Shown here piece after piece: positions 8,848 through 17,637 of a stretch of DNA of 64,000 nt. The stretch covers positions 1,889,501 to 1,953,500 of the forward strand of contig NZ_CP110644.1 in assembly GCF_026153515.1 (NCBI RefSeq), read 5' to 3'. Origin of the DNA: Pseudomonas sp. KU26590. Lineage in GTDB: Bacteria > Pseudomonadota > Gammaproteobacteria > Pseudomonadales > Pseudomonadaceae. The notes below the pieces were generated by a model. It saw nothing but the letters and a program-made list of their open reading frames with translations. It searched no databases and was not told where the DNA came from. The number at the start of each line of letters is the position of its first letter. The first letter of the stretch is position 1. A program made the position numbers and the translations under genes.

Positions 8848-9765
8848 TCAGAGCCCCACATCCGGCAACACCGGCTTGTTCGCCAACGCGGTCTTCATCA
8901 ATTTCTCGACATATTCCCGATCACTGTCCGGCAGCGCCAGGCGCGGTGGGCGGGTGAGAGCGCTGCCGCGTTCCATGATTGCTTCGCAGAGCTTGATGCA
9001 CTGCACCAGGTCCGGACGCGCGTCCAGGTGCAGCAGCGGCATGAACCACTCATACAGCGCCATCGCTTCAGCAAAACGCCCGGCCTTGGCCAGACGGAAC
9101 AACGTCTCGCCCTCTTTCGGGAAGGCGTTTGACATCCCCGACACCCAGCCCACCGCGCCCACCGCAACGCTTTCCACCAACACATCATCAAGCCCGGCAA
9201 ACAGCACGAAACGATCGCCGACTTCGTTGCGCACGTCGATGAATCGGTTGGTGTTCCCCGACGAATCCTTGAAACACACGATGGTGTCGCAGTCTGCCAG
9301 GGAGATAAGGATGTCCGGCGTGACGTCGTTCTTGTAGATCGGCGGGTTGTTGTAAACCATCATCGGCAGGTCGGTGGCGGCGGCCACGGTGCGGAAGTGC
9401 GTGGCGGTCTCGAAGGGTTTGGCCGAGTACACCAGCGCCGGCATCAGCATGATCCCGTCAGCGCCGGCTTTCTGCACTTGCTTGGCGACAGCGCTGGCGT
9501 TGGCGCTGGTGAACTCGGCAATGCCCGAAATCACCGGCACGCGCCCGGCCGAGGCGTCTTTGGCGGCTTCCACCAGGCTGATCTTTTCAGCGACGCTCAG
9601 GGAGGTGTTCTCGCCCACGGTCCCGCAGATCACCAGCCCCGACACGCCATCGCGCACCAGGTTGGAAATGACCTTGTGGGTTGCCTCCAGATTGAGGGAA
9701 AAATCGGCGTTGAATTGCGTGGTAACGGCAGGGAAGACCCCGCTCCAGGATACGGACTGGCTCAT
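8848..9765 (-). CDS. lhpC: Pyrroline-4-hydroxy-2-carboxylate deaminase LhpC (DapA/NAL family)
   Basis: A 305-residue aldolase-fold enzyme of the dihydrodipicolinate synthase/N-acetylneuraminate lyase family. The Schiff-base lysine is Lys166 (VCFKDSSG), the conserved Tyr is Tyr138 (VYNNPP), and the GTVGEN segment is at residues 48-53. Family membership alone would allow dihydrodipicolinate synthase, but the gene sits at the end of a hydroxyproline block ordered as in P. aeruginosa. Deamination of Δ1-pyrroline-4-hydroxy-2-carboxylate to 2-oxoglutarate semialdehyde is therefore the best call. GGAGTCA precedes the start, and a GTATAC palindrome lies 28-37 bp upstream. Confidence 0.85.
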   Translation of the reverse strand: MSQSVSWSGVFPAVTTQFNADFSLNLEATHKVISNLVRDGVSGLVICGTVGENTSLSVAEKISLVEAAKDASAGRVPVISGIAEFTSANASAVAKQVQKAGADGIMLMPALVYSAKPFETATHFRTVAAATDLPMMVYNNPPIYKNDVTPDILISLADCDTIVCFKDSSGNTNRFIDVRNEVGDRFVLFAGLDDVLVESVAVGAVGWVSGMSNAFPKEGETLFRLAKAGRFAEAMALYEWFMPLLHLDARPDLVQCIKLCEAIMERGSALTRPPRLALPDSDREYVEKLMKTALANKPVLPDVGL

Positions 9766-9790
9766 GATTGACTCCTGATTGAGTAAAGGT

Positions 9791-9804
9791 ATTTCGTATA
9801 CGTT
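9791..9804. promoter_or_regulatory. Candidate GntR/FCD operator upstream of lhpC
   Basis: ATTTCGTATACGTT is centred on the palindrome CGTATACG. The same ATTTCGTATACG occurs upstream of the binding-protein gene (16434), and a related site lies before the GntR gene (22351). FCD-type GntR regulators often bind TNGTATACNA-like sites. Role inferred. Confidence 0.6.
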
Positions 9805-9870
9805 CTGTTTTGAGCGGATTACGCCCGGTTATTGCTGCGTTTAACCGTTATTTCAGGATCCCCCCGATCC

Positions 9871-9975
9871 CTGTAGGAGCGCGCTTGCCCGCGAATGCGG
9901 TGTGTCTGCGATGAATGTTTTGACTGATACAACTCATTCGTCCGGATGCGGCCCAGACCAAGCGCGCTCCTACAG
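9871..9975. repeat. REP palindrome pair
   Basis: CTGTAGGAGCGCGCTTGCCC at the left, and a right arm of the TTGGTCTGGGCCGCATCCGGACGA variant ending CGCGCTCCTACAG. It is a mixed-arm pair between lhpC and the proline-racemase homologue, which are both on the minus strand. Confidence 0.85.
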
Positions 9976-10011
9976 GGTTTTTGCATTCATTCAGAAAAAT
10001 CGGCGCAGCAT

Positions 10012-11049
10012 TTACAACTTCAACCCCACCGGCCAGGTGTCACTCAGCTTGTACCCCTCCGGCCACGGGTCGCTCGGGTCGAGCATGTGCTGGTGCGTGC
10101 CGGTGATCCACGCCCGCCCGGACAAGCTCGGAATGATCGCCTTGCGCCCGGCCACGTCGGTCTCGCTCTGGATCTTGCAGTGGAACTCCGAACCAATGAT
10201 CGAACGCCCGATAAACCGGTCGCCCACCTTCAGCTGACCTTTGGCATGCAACACCGCCAGCCGCGCCGAACACCCGGTGCCGCAGGGCGAGCGGTCGATC
10301 TTGCCGGGACGGATCACCACCGCGTTCGCCGCATTGGCCACACCGCCGTCAAAGTTGACCGGCGCGGCGATCTGGCAAAACGAAATGTGATTCCAGTCAC
10401 TGTTCAATGGATGGCTGAACCCCAATTGCTCGTTGGCCGCCTTGGTGATTTTCAGGCCGGTTTCCACCAGGTCCTTCGCCTCATCGGCGGTCAGGGAAAA
10501 GCCCAGCTTCACCGAATCGACGATGGCGAAACTGTCGCCGCCATAGGCGGTATCGACTTGAACCGAACCCAGCCCCGGCACCTCGATCCACACGTCCAGC
10601 TGATCGGCGAACGAAGGGTGGTTGTGCACCTCGACGCTCGTCACCTTGCCGTCGCGGCACTGCGCAATCGCCTCGATCAGGCCACCGGGGGCCTCAAGAA
10701 TCAGGCGGGTTTCCGGCTCGGTCATCGGCAGGATTCCGCTGTCCAGCAGCACCGTCGCCACGCACAGGGAATTGGAGCCGGACATCGGCGGCACGTCGGC
10801 CGGTTCCATGATGATCCAGCCCATCTGCGCTTTCGGGTGCTTGGGCGGTACCAGCAGATTGACGTGGCGGAACACCCCGCCGCGCGGCTCGTTGAGCATG
10901 AAATTGCGCAGCACGTTGTCCTTCTCGATCCAGCGCGACTGCTCCCAGATCGTGTCCCCCGGCGGCGGCGCAACCCCGCCGACAATCACATCGCCCACCT
11001 CACCCTCGGCGTGACAACTGACCACATGAATCACTTTCGATGAGCGCAT
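10012..11049 (-). CDS. Proline racemase family protein with Ser/Cys active site (hydroxyproline epimerase or 3-hydroxyproline dehydratase type)
   Basis: A 345-residue member of the proline racemase/hydroxyproline epimerase superfamily. Racemases use two cysteines. Here the first site is Ser90 (MSGSNSLC) instead of MCGHG, while the second, Cys256 (DRSPCGTGC), is kept. Superfamily members with an altered residue pair are known to epimerise 4-hydroxyproline and/or dehydrate trans-3-hydroxyproline, so both reactions are plausible. A separate Cys/Cys epimerase (lhpA) is present 10 kb away, which favours dehydration or a different isomer for this one. It lies between lhpC and the transporter genes on the same strand and corresponds by order to the homologue beside lhpC in P. 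aeruginosa. Confidence 0.85.
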   Translation of the reverse strand: MRSSKVIHVVSCHAEGEVGDVIVGGVAPPPGDTIWEQSRWIEKDNVLRNFMLNEPRGGVFRHVNLLVPPKHPKAQMGWIIMEPADVPPMSGSNSLCVATVLLDSGILPMTEPETRLILEAPGGLIEAIAQCRDGKVTSVEVHNHPSFADQLDVWIEVPGLGSVQVDTAYGGDSFAIVDSVKLGFSLTADEAKDLVETGLKITKAANEQLGFSHPLNSDWNHISFCQIAAPVNFDGGVANAANAVVIRPGKIDRSPCGTGCSARLAVLHAKGQLKVGDRFIGRSIIGSEFHCKIQSETDVAGRKAIIPSLSGRAWITGTHQHMLDPSDPWPEGYKLSDTWPVGLKL

Positions 11050-11154
11050 GACCTAAGGCCCTCCTGTAAAAATACGGTGAATCCAATGCATCTGTGAATC
11101 TGCCGGACCTTCCGGATCCGCTGAACCTGACAAATTCGCTCAATCTGACCCGAT

Positions 11155-11378
11155 CTGTAGGAGCCGGCTTGCTGGCGAACGCGTTGTGTCATCTACCATC
11201 GCGTTGAATGACCCACCCGGTTCGCCAGCAAGCCGGCTCCTACAAATGTGCGACGTCAGCCACCAACGCGTTGAATGACCCACCCGGTTCGCCAGCAAGC
11301 CGGCTCCTACAAATGTGCGACGTCAGCCACCACCGCGTCGAATGACCCACCCGGTTCGCCAGCAAGCCGGCGCCGACG
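11155..11378. repeat. REP pair with a threefold 67-bp direct repeat
   Basis: A left arm GTAGGAGCCGGCTTGCTGGC at about 11157, then three right arms beginning TTCGCCAGCAAGCCGGC at 11221, 11288 and 11355. The repeat period is exactly 67 bp, and the spacer is AATGTGCGACGTCAGCCACC. This fills the 348-bp gap between the racemase homologue and the ABC ATPase. The third arm has decayed (CGGCGCCGACGG). Confidence 0.9.
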
Positions 11379-11397
11379 GTTTTCTCATTCGCAGGCT

Positions 11398-12120
11398 CTA
11401 GTTGATTGATCGCAAAAAATCCGCCGTCTCCGGCCGTTGCGGGTTGCCGATCACTTGATCTGGCGTGCCGATCTCGTGCACCAGCCCGTTGCGGAAAAAC
11501 GCCACGCGGTCCGACACATCCCGGGCGAAACGGATTTCGTGGGTCACCAGAATCATCGTCATGCCGTCCTCGGCCAGCATGCGCATGGTGTCCAGCACCT
11601 CGCCCACCAGCTGCGGGTCGAGGGCAGACGTGGCTTCGTCGAAGAGCATGTAATCGGGCGACATCGCCAACGCCCGGGCAATCGCCATGCGCTGTTGCTG
11701 ACCGCCCGACAGCTTGCCGGGAAACACCTTGAGCTTGTCGCCCAGGCCCACATGGGTCAGTTGCTTGACCGCCAGCGCCTCGGCTTCGGCCTTGCTTTTG
11801 CCCAGCACGGTGCGCGGGGCGAGCATGACGTTTTCCAGCACCGTCAGATGGGGGAACGCGTTCCACTGCTGAAAGACAATGCCGATCCTCTGCCGCAGCT
11901 TGTTGATGTCTGTGTCCCGCGCATGCACCTCGGTGCCGTCGACGCGAATGCTGCCGCTCTTGATCGATTCCAGCCCGTTGATGCACATCAGCAGCGTCGA
12001 CTTGCCCGAGCCCGAACCGCCGATGATCGACACCACTTCGCCCTTGTTCACCTGCAGGCTCACGCCCTTGATGACCTCAAGCTCGCCGAATGACTTGTGC
12101 ACGTTGTCGATCTCAATCAT
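11398..12120 (-). CDS. Amino-acid ABC transporter ATP-binding protein
   Basis: A 240-residue ATPase of the polar amino-acid uptake (HisP/GlnQ) type. Walker A GGSGSGKST is at residues 34-42, followed by a Q-loop (VFQQWNAFPHLTV), the signature LSGGQQQR, Walker B (MLFDEATSALD) and an H-loop (VTHE). It overlaps the upstream permease gene by 8 bp, completing a permease-permease-ATPase set. The binding protein is encoded upstream in the same direction, beyond lhpI. The context points to uptake of hydroxyproline or related imino acids. The substrate cannot be read from the ATPase itself. Confidence 0.93.
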   Translation of the reverse strand: MIEIDNVHKSFGELEVIKGVSLQVNKGEVVSIIGGSGSGKSTLLMCINGLESIKSGSIRVDGTEVHARDTDINKLRQRIGIVFQQWNAFPHLTVLENVMLAPRTVLGKSKAEAEALAVKQLTHVGLGDKLKVFPGKLSGGQQQRMAIARALAMSPDYMLFDEATSALDPQLVGEVLDTMRMLAEDGMTMILVTHEIRFARDVSDRVAFFRNGLVHEIGTPDQVIGNPQRPETADFLRSIN

Positions 12121-12763
12121 TTTCCTGCCACCTCGTTTCCAGCCGGGCGCCTAAACGGGCGACCACCAGACTCATGACGTAATAAATCAGGCCGGCGATG
12201 CACAGCACCAACAGCGGCTCCTGAATGCGCGTGACGATGGTTTGCGAGGCGCGCAGCAGTTCGACGATGCCGATCCACATCACCAGCGCGGTGTCCTTCA
12301 TCACCCCAAGGAGCAGGTTGATCCAGCCGGGAAACGCCACGCGGGTGGCCATCGGCATGACGATCTGGCGCAAGTCCTGCCAGTAGGTCAGGCCCAGCGA
12401 ACGGCTGGCGCGGCGCAAGGTGAGCGGCACCGACAACACGCCGCTGCGCACAATCTCCGTGCAGTACGCGGTGACGTACAAACCCAGCACCACACAGGCG
12501 ACGGCGAAGGCGCTCCAGTTCAGACCGACGATGCTTTTCAGCGCGTTGAACAGCACAAACTGAATCAGCAACGGCACGCTGCGAAACACGTCCAGCAGCC
12601 AGGCCAGCGGGATCGTGCTGCGCGGCAGCAGGGCGCGGGCCATGCCGCAGACCACCCCGGCCAGCGTGCCGATGATCATCGACACCACGGTCAGCAAAAT
12701 CGTGACCCAGGCCCCTTGAAGCATGAATTGCAGGTCATTCCAGCTAAACGTGCTCTCGAACAT
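12113..12763 (-). CDS. Amino-acid ABC transporter permease (HisM/HisQ type), first membrane-distal copy
   Basis: A 216-residue membrane protein with about five helices. The permease signature EAA-like loop is visible as TLRRASRSLGLTYWQDLRQIVMP, where the RSLGL core contacts the ATPase. I chose the ATG at 12763 because GAGGAG ends six bases before it; an in-frame ATG at 12769 sits inside that site's spacing. It lies 10 bp downstream of a second, homologous permease gene and overlaps the ATPase gene by 8 bp. Both permeases probably form a heterodimer for hydroxyproline uptake. Confidence 0.9.
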   Translation of the reverse strand: MFESTFSWNDLQFMLQGAWVTILLTVVSMIIGTLAGVVCGMARALLPRSTIPLAWLLDVFRSVPLLIQFVLFNALKSIVGLNWSAFAVACVVLGLYVTAYCTEIVRSGVLSVPLTLRRASRSLGLTYWQDLRQIVMPMATRVAFPGWINLLLGVMKDTALVMWIGIVELLRASQTIVTRIQEPLLVLCIAGLIYYVMSLVVARLGARLETRWQEND

Positions 12764-12773
12764 GCTCATCTCC

Positions 12774-13439
12774 TCAGTACCGGAACAGCCGCCAGGACAG
12801 CAGCCGGGCAACGGCCACGATCAGCTTGGCGATCAGGTAATAGAGCACCGCCGCAATGGCGAAGAATTCAAAGGTGCGGAAGGTCTTGACGTTGTAATCC
12901 TGGGTCACGCCGGTGAGGTCGTTGTTGAGGCCGACGATCACCCCCATCGAGGTCATCAGCACGGCCCAGACCATCTGGTTGGTCAGCGGATAGAAAACGA
13001 TGCGCAGCAACTGCGGAATGACGATCAGCCGATAGGCCTGAGGTGCGCTCATGCCCAGTGAACGGGCGGCGCGCAATTGGGTGTCGGGCACGGCCTTCAG
13101 ACCGCCACGGAAGTTCTCCGCCAGATAGCCCGCGTTGTTAATCGTGATGCCGGCGAGCAACGCCGCCCACGAGCTGATGTGCAGGCCAAACGAGCCCAGG
13201 CCGAAATACAGGATGTACACCTGAAACAGCGACGGCGTGTTGCGCGCGATGGAAATCCAGGTCGCGGCAAAGCCCCGGAACAGACGGTTTTTGCCCTGGC
13301 GCATGAACACCAGAAACAGCGCGATGGTGACGCCGAGGATCATCGACAGCGCGGCGGTTTCGAAGGTCACCCACGCGCCGTCGAGCATGTCGGGCAGGGC
13401 CTTGAACGCCGCGCGCCAGTGGAAGTTGTAGTCAAACAT
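12774..13439 (-). CDS. Amino-acid ABC transporter permease (HisM/HisQ type), second copy
   Basis: A 221-residue membrane protein, homologous to the next gene downstream. It shows the EAA-like loop TQLRAARSLGMSAPQAYRLIVIP and about five hydrophobic helices. The start MFDYNFHWRAAF has GGAGG nine bases upstream (GGAGGCCAGCCCCC). The gene overlaps the end of the aconitase-X gene by 8 bp, so dehydratase and transporter are translated from one message. By homology it forms the membrane channel together with the 12113-12763 product. Confidence 0.9.
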   Translation of the reverse strand: MFDYNFHWRAAFKALPDMLDGAWVTFETAALSMILGVTIALFLVFMRQGKNRLFRGFAATWISIARNTPSLFQVYILYFGLGSFGLHISSWAALLAGITINNAGYLAENFRGGLKAVPDTQLRAARSLGMSAPQAYRLIVIPQLLRIVFYPLTNQMVWAVLMTSMGVIVGLNNDLTGVTQDYNVKTFRTFEFFAIAAVLYYLIAKLIVAVARLLSWRLFRY

Positions 13440-15204
13440 GGGGGCTGGCCTCCACAACGGCGGCGGCCTGCAACCAGGCCGGCAAGCGCCCGCTGGCGAC
13501 CCCAGTGATGGCGCTGTCGACGCACTCGGCCAGGCTGGCGAAATGCACGGGACGCCCCACCAGCCCGGGGGCGTAGTGCGCGTATTTGCCGGAGTTGGTC
13601 ATCAGGTGGCGCGCGGTCGGCGGGATGACCGGCTCGCCGAGCATGCACCAGCAGGTGTCGGTGACGAACTGCACGCCGAAGCGCTCCAGCGTCTCGATAT
13701 AACCGGCCTGCTGCGCGCGCTCCAGGGTGGCGCGGCCGCAGGTGATCACGATCGCCACGTTTTCATGCTTGCGCTGGCTGCCGCACAGCTGGGCCAGCGT
13801 CGCGCATTCGCTCAGGGAAAAATGCGGATTGCCCAGTGTCACCGCGTCCACTTCGGGCGTCTGTGCGCTGTTCAACTCACGCCAGCTGTGCAGCAAGTCC
13901 GCCGGGCTGACGCTCAGGGTTTTCTCCGGCGCGTGCCCGTCCAGGGCGAGTTCGGCGGTGGTGGCTTCGGGCGTCACGCCGGCGATATGAAACATCGGCG
14001 CAGCGGAGGTGGTGGCGAACGCGGCGCCAAACGCCTTGAGGTCATCCAGCGTCGGCGCCTTGTGCTCAAGGCCGCAGATCACCGGGATCGCAGCGCCGCA
14101 CAGCAGCCCGACGTGATAACCGAGCAGCGGGTAGAAACTGTCGTCGAGGCCGTCCAGTGCAGGGACGTCGATGCGCAGGGTCGCCAGCCGTTGTTGTGTC
14201 AGGTGGCAGCCGATCTTCGGCGCGCGGCCGGTGAGGGCGATGCAGATGTCGAGGTAGTCGGGGTACTTCAGGGTGCGCGCGCCGATCACGCTGTTGGCGT
14301 ACACCACCGCGTTGGACTCGGCCCAGACGATTTGCTCGCCCAGCTCCGGCGCGCTGTCCAGCAGGTACGGCGCGCAGGTAAAACTCACGCGCGCGCCCAT
14401 CTCCAGATACGCATCGCCCAGCTGACTGGCCGGCTCGCCGAGGGCCGGATCAACACCCAGTTCACGCCAGCGTCGCTTGTCCACGGAGATGGAATTGAGG
14501 GTGGTGGGCACGCGCACCTTGGCGCCCCAGGCCACCAGTTGCCGGGCGAAACGCAGGCTGGCCGGCCCGGTGTAGATGCAGCCGTCGATGTGCGCCTGGG
14601 TGATGTCCAGCAGTTCGGTCGCGCCTTGCAGCTCGGCCATGCGCAGGATGATGCCCATCGCCACCTGCGCGGCTTTGCCGTAGGCGCCGTCGAGAAAGCC
14701 CTGGTCGGTTTCGGTCAGGGTGATCTTGCTGATTGAGCGAGGTGCCGACGAGGCTTTGTAATCGCGAGGGAGTGGCGGTGGTGGGCTGGCAAAGCCGCTG
14801 ACGCGGTCATCCTCGACCCGCACGAAAGCAACCTCACCCAGCGCGGCAAAACCCGCTTCGCCGAGGCTGATGACGGGGATCGAATGGCCGAACATCTGCT
14901 CGGCGATCAGCACGCCGAGGGTGAGGATGTCTTCCACGCGCTCGAAGACCAATGCGGCGGGCGCGTGGCCGTTGAGGATCAGTTCCAGCAACACGCTGCT
15001 GCCGGTACAGGAACCGCGCCCGCTGGGAATGGCCAGCACCCGGCCGTTGATGAACTGGCCGCTGAGGGGGTGATGACGGTCGATCACTTCACCGGTAAAC
15101 GGCTCGACCCCGCCCCAGAAACTCAGGCCCACGTCGGCGTACAACAACTCACCCTGAGCGCTGCCGGAAACGAGACAGCGCCCGTTCAACGAGACTTCAG
15201 ACAT
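13432..15204 (-). CDS. lhpI: cis-3-hydroxy-L-proline dehydratase, aconitase-X family (fused small and large domains)
   Basis: A 590-residue protein. The N-terminal part (about residues 1-140, with PSGRGSCTGSS) is the swivelling DUF126-type small domain of aconitase X. The rest (from about residue 170, containing DITQAHIDGCIYTGPASLRFA and cysteine-bearing FTCAPYLL) is the DUF521 large domain. In this family the fused bacterial form dehydrates cis-3-hydroxy-L-proline to Δ1-pyrroline-2-carboxylate, using an iron-sulfur centre. The start has AGGAG seven bases upstream; the open frame runs further 5' only through repeat DNA. The gene overlaps the permease gene by 8 bp. The gene name follows the Pseudomonas/Azospirillum usage as I recall it. 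Confidence 0.88.
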   Translation of the reverse strand: MSEVSLNGRCLVSGSAQGELLYADVGLSFWGGVEPFTGEVIDRHHPLSGQFINGRVLAIPSGRGSCTGSSVLLELILNGHAPAALVFERVEDILTLGVLIAEQMFGHSIPVISLGEAGFAALGEVAFVRVEDDRVSGFASPPPPLPRDYKASSAPRSISKITLTETDQGFLDGAYGKAAQVAMGIILRMAELQGATELLDITQAHIDGCIYTGPASLRFARQLVAWGAKVRVPTTLNSISVDKRRWRELGVDPALGEPASQLGDAYLEMGARVSFTCAPYLLDSAPELGEQIVWAESNAVVYANSVIGARTLKYPDYLDICIALTGRAPKIGCHLTQQRLATLRIDVPALDGLDDSFYPLLGYHVGLLCGAAIPVICGLEHKAPTLDDLKAFGAAFATTSAAPMFHIAGVTPEATTAELALDGHAPEKTLSVSPADLLHSWRELNSAQTPEVDAVTLGNPHFSLSECATLAQLCGSQRKHENVAIVITCGRATLERAQQAGYIETLERFGVQFVTDTCWCMLGEPVIPPTARHLMTNSGKYAHYAPGLVGRPVHFASLAECVDSAITGVASGRLPAWLQAAAVVEASPHV

Positions 15205-15244
15205 CGTGGGCTCCTGAGTGAATGAACCGGTTCTGGGGATGACG

Positions 15245-15400
15245 CCGATGATCGTTCCCACGCTCCGCGTGGTAATGCCGCTTTTGTTTGATCGTTCCCA
15301 CGCTCCGCGTGGTAACGCCGCTTTCAACGCTCCGCGTTGCGCTTTTCTGACGCAGAGCGTCAGGCCCTGCATTACCACGCAGAGCGTGGGAACGATCAGC
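15245..15400. repeat. GATCGTTCCCACGCTCCGCG repeat cluster
   Basis: GATCGTTCCCACGCTCCGCGTGG-type units occur at about 15250 and 15290, with the inverted form GCATTACCACGCAGAGCGTG near 15371-15399. This is a repeat family distinct from the GTAGGAG REPs. It lies in the 376-bp gap between lhpI and the binding-protein gene. Confidence 0.8.
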
Positions 15401-15420
15401 AGGGCGCGGGACGATCACCT

Positions 15421-15557
15421 GGTAGGAGCGTGGCTTGTCCCGCGATCTGCCGGGAACCGGCAGCAAACCGGAAAACGCGGTGTGTCAGATCCAGCGGGTT
15501 GCCGGGTTTCACGACGGGTTCCCCGCCAATCGCTGGACAAGCCACGCTCCTACAAGG
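15421..15557. repeat. REP palindrome pair (GCGTGGCTTGTCCCGCG family)
   Basis: GGTAGGAGCGTGGCTTGTCC at 15420 and the right arm TGGACAAGCCACGCTCCTAC ending near 15555. It is the same arm type as the second REP pair of the 1-1020 array. No gene is recognised in 15205-15580. Confidence 0.85.
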
Positions 15558-15580
15558 TCCGCGCCCTCTGATCGTCCCCC

Positions 15581-16390
15581 TCAGTAATAGACGCCCGGCA
15601 CAGTCAGGTCCACCGGCTTGCCGCCCACCCACTTTTCATACAGCTCGGCATAGCGACCCGAGCGCACTTGCTGGTTTACGAACAGGTTCAGGTAGTGAAT
15701 CAGCCCGTACTCGTTGCGCTTCGCCGCAAGAGAAACATAGTCGATGGTGTAGGGCGCATTACCCGCAACCTTCAGGCCTTTGTATTTGCCGGATTTGAGC
15801 GTGGCGGCGGCGACGGTGTTGGTCACCACCGACGCTTTGATGTGGCCCTGGGCGACGGCGAGGATGGTGTCGTTCTGGGTCTGGTACGCGCGGAAACTGC
15901 CGCTGCCCCATTTCTTCTGGTCCTTCTCCAGCGCGATCGCTTCGAACGTGCCGCTGGTGTTGCCGACATCCTTGCCCTTGAGGTCGTCGTAGCTGTTGAT
16001 GCCGGCGTCGTCGCGGGTCAGCACCACCATCTGGAAGGCGAAATACGGGATGGTCATCGCCACCGTTTTCGCCCGCTCCAGAGTGTCCGAGGTCGACGCC
16101 ACGATCACGTCGGCACGGCCTGAAACCAGCGCAGGAATGCGGTCCGGAAACGGCGTTTCCACCACCTCGGCCGTCACGCCCAGCACCTTCGCCAGGTCGT
16201 TGCAGTAATCGACGTCAAATCCGACCGGGTTGTTCTTGTCATCACGGGACCCCATCGGCGGGAAGTCCAGCGTCACGGCGCAGCGCAGCTTGCCGGAGTC
16301 GATGATGTCATCGAGCTTGTCGGCCAACGCGGTGTTGATAGAAGCGCCCATGACGGCGAGGAGGGCGACGGCGACAGCTTGGTTTTTCAT
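15581..16390 (-). CDS. Periplasmic amino-acid-binding protein of an ABC importer
   Basis: A 269-residue extracytoplasmic solute-binding protein of family 3. A signal peptide (MKNQAVAVALLAVMGASI, cut after ALA near residue 23) precedes the mature start DKLDDIIDSGKLRCAV. Family segments include PPMGSRD, GFDVDYCNDLAKVLG and the ADVIVASTSDTLERAK region. A GAGG site precedes the chosen ATG; the frame continues upstream without a credible start. It is the probable binding partner for the two permeases and ATPase downstream. A GTATAC operator-like palindrome lies 44 bp upstream, suggesting substrate-linked control. Confidence 0.9.
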   Translation of the reverse strand: MKNQAVAVALLAVMGASINTALADKLDDIIDSGKLRCAVTLDFPPMGSRDDKNNPVGFDVDYCNDLAKVLGVTAEVVETPFPDRIPALVSGRADVIVASTSDTLERAKTVAMTIPYFAFQMVVLTRDDAGINSYDDLKGKDVGNTSGTFEAIALEKDQKKWGSGSFRAYQTQNDTILAVAQGHIKASVVTNTVAAATLKSGKYKGLKVAGNAPYTIDYVSLAAKRNEYGLIHYLNLFVNQQVRSGRYAELYEKWVGGKPVDLTVPGVYY

Positions 16391-16433
16391 AGAAGCCTCG
16401 GTGCGTGCAGATGGAGAAACGGTCGGATAAGTA

Positions 16434-16449
16434 ATTTCGTATACGATAT
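16434..16449. promoter_or_regulatory. Candidate GntR/FCD operator upstream of the binding-protein gene
   Basis: ATTTCGTATACGATAT shares its first 12 bases with the site upstream of lhpC at 9791. Its centre CGTATACG is a perfect palindrome. It lies 44-59 bp before the ATG of the minus-strand gene. The regulator encoded at 21635 is the likely binder (inference). Confidence 0.6.
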
Positions 16450-16654
16450 TTGATATGCACGCAGCGTGCCTGTTTTGCCAGTACGGCGTGGAAGGCTCTG
16501 GATCAGCGTAGTGGGTCATTGCAGCGTGATTTGAGCGAGGCGAGGGGTGTTACATAAAGGAGCATGAATGCGCGGCGTGCTTCATTGATGCACGTTGCGG
16601 TGCGGCAAAGACGCAGATTGCGCCGTACCGCAATCATCCAGCGGGACTGCAATC

Positions 16655-16800
16655 ATTGTAGGACCGGCTTCAGCCGGGAAAGCGTCAGTCGCCACACTGC
16701 AAAAACTACAGCGCACACACAGGCCTCTTCCCGGCTAAAGCCAGTCCTACAAAGGCACCGCGATCATCCAGTGGCATTGGATAAAGCCGGTCCTACAAAA
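16655..16800. repeat. REP elements (GTAGGACCGGCTTCAGCCGG family)
   Basis: TTGTAGGACCGGCTTCAGCC at 16656 pairs with an inverted arm CTTCCCGGCTAAAGCCAGTCC around 16727-16748, with a further partial arm AAGCCGGTCCTACAAAA near 16784-16800. This family also occurs at 21295-21525. The 16391-16806 gap otherwise holds only the operator-like palindrome at 16434. Confidence 0.85.
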
Positions 16801-16806
16801 CCGCGT

Positions 16807-17568
16807 TCACTCAGCTATTTTCCGCGAATCCCGATACTCACTCGGCGACGCGCCGGTCAGCGCTTTGAACTGGCGGCTGAACGCGCTGTGATCGGTGTAC
16901 CCGCAGCGCAGGGCGATCTCGGTGATCGACAGGTCTTCCTGCAACAACCGCGACGCTTCACCCAGCCGCGCCTTGTGAATCATCTGCCGTGGCGTGAGCT
17001 GGAAGATGCGCTTGCAGTGCCGCTCCAGCTGGGCGATGGACAGCCCGGCGATGGCGGTCAGTTGCTCAAGGGTGATGGGCCGCGAGAAGTGTTCGCGAAT
17101 GTACGCGTCCACCTCGACCAGCTTTTGATACGCCGGATGGGTCGTCTGGAGGATTTGCAGATCCCGGGAAATACCCGCCAGCCCGATGATTGCGCCGTGC
17201 CGATCGCGCAGGGCGATCTTGTGGGTCAGGCACCAGATCGGCTGATTGCCGTAATAAAGGTGCAGCTCCAGCTGATCGCTCAGTTGCCTGCCATCGGCCA
17301 GCACGCGGCGGTCCTGGGCGGTGTACAACGGCCCGAAGCGCGCGGGGAATACGTCCTCGGCGGTCAGCCCGACGATCTGGCTTTTTTCCTTGAAGCCGCA
17401 GCGCTGCACCAGCGTCTGGTTGACCAGTGCATAGCGGGCCTGGGCGTCCTTGACGAAAAACACCACACCGGGAATCGCATCAAACAGCGGCGCGACCAAT
17501 TCCAGGCTGGCGAGCAACTGATCGAGGTCGTGCAAGGGCGCGGTGGGGATGAGGTCGATCATGTTCAC
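16807..17568 (-). CDS. lhpR: AraC-family regulator with N-terminal PAS domain (LhpR-like)
   Basis: A 253-residue protein. Residues about 25-140 form a PAS-like sensor (LFDAIPGVVFFVKDAQARYALVNQ; DRHGAIIGLAGISRDL). Residues about 155-250 form the AraC DNA-binding domain, with two helix-turn-helix units (LEQLTAIAGLSIAQLERHCKRIF; ITEIALRCGYTDHSAFSRQFK). It sits between the binding-protein gene and the lhp dehydrogenase operon on the same strand. This is the position of LhpR, the hydroxyproline-responsive activator of P. aeruginosa. The name is inferred from that position and architecture. Confidence 0.82.
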   Translation of the reverse strand: MNMIDLIPTAPLHDLDQLLASLELVAPLFDAIPGVVFFVKDAQARYALVNQTLVQRCGFKEKSQIVGLTAEDVFPARFGPLYTAQDRRVLADGRQLSDQLELHLYYGNQPIWCLTHKIALRDRHGAIIGLAGISRDLQILQTTHPAYQKLVEVDAYIREHFSRPITLEQLTAIAGLSIAQLERHCKRIFQLTPRQMIHKARLGEASRLLQEDLSITEIALRCGYTDHSAFSRQFKALTGASPSEYRDSRKIAE

Positions 17569-17637
17569 GGGCGTGCTAGCCGGCTGGAAGACGGGATTGA
17601 TGATGCGGCATCTTCCGTACGACGCCTAGCCGAGACA

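Noticed and set aside
11221..11378. Regular 67-bp repeats that could suggest a CRISPR array
   Set aside because: The spacers are identical rather than unique, the repeated unit is a REP arm, and no cas gene is near.
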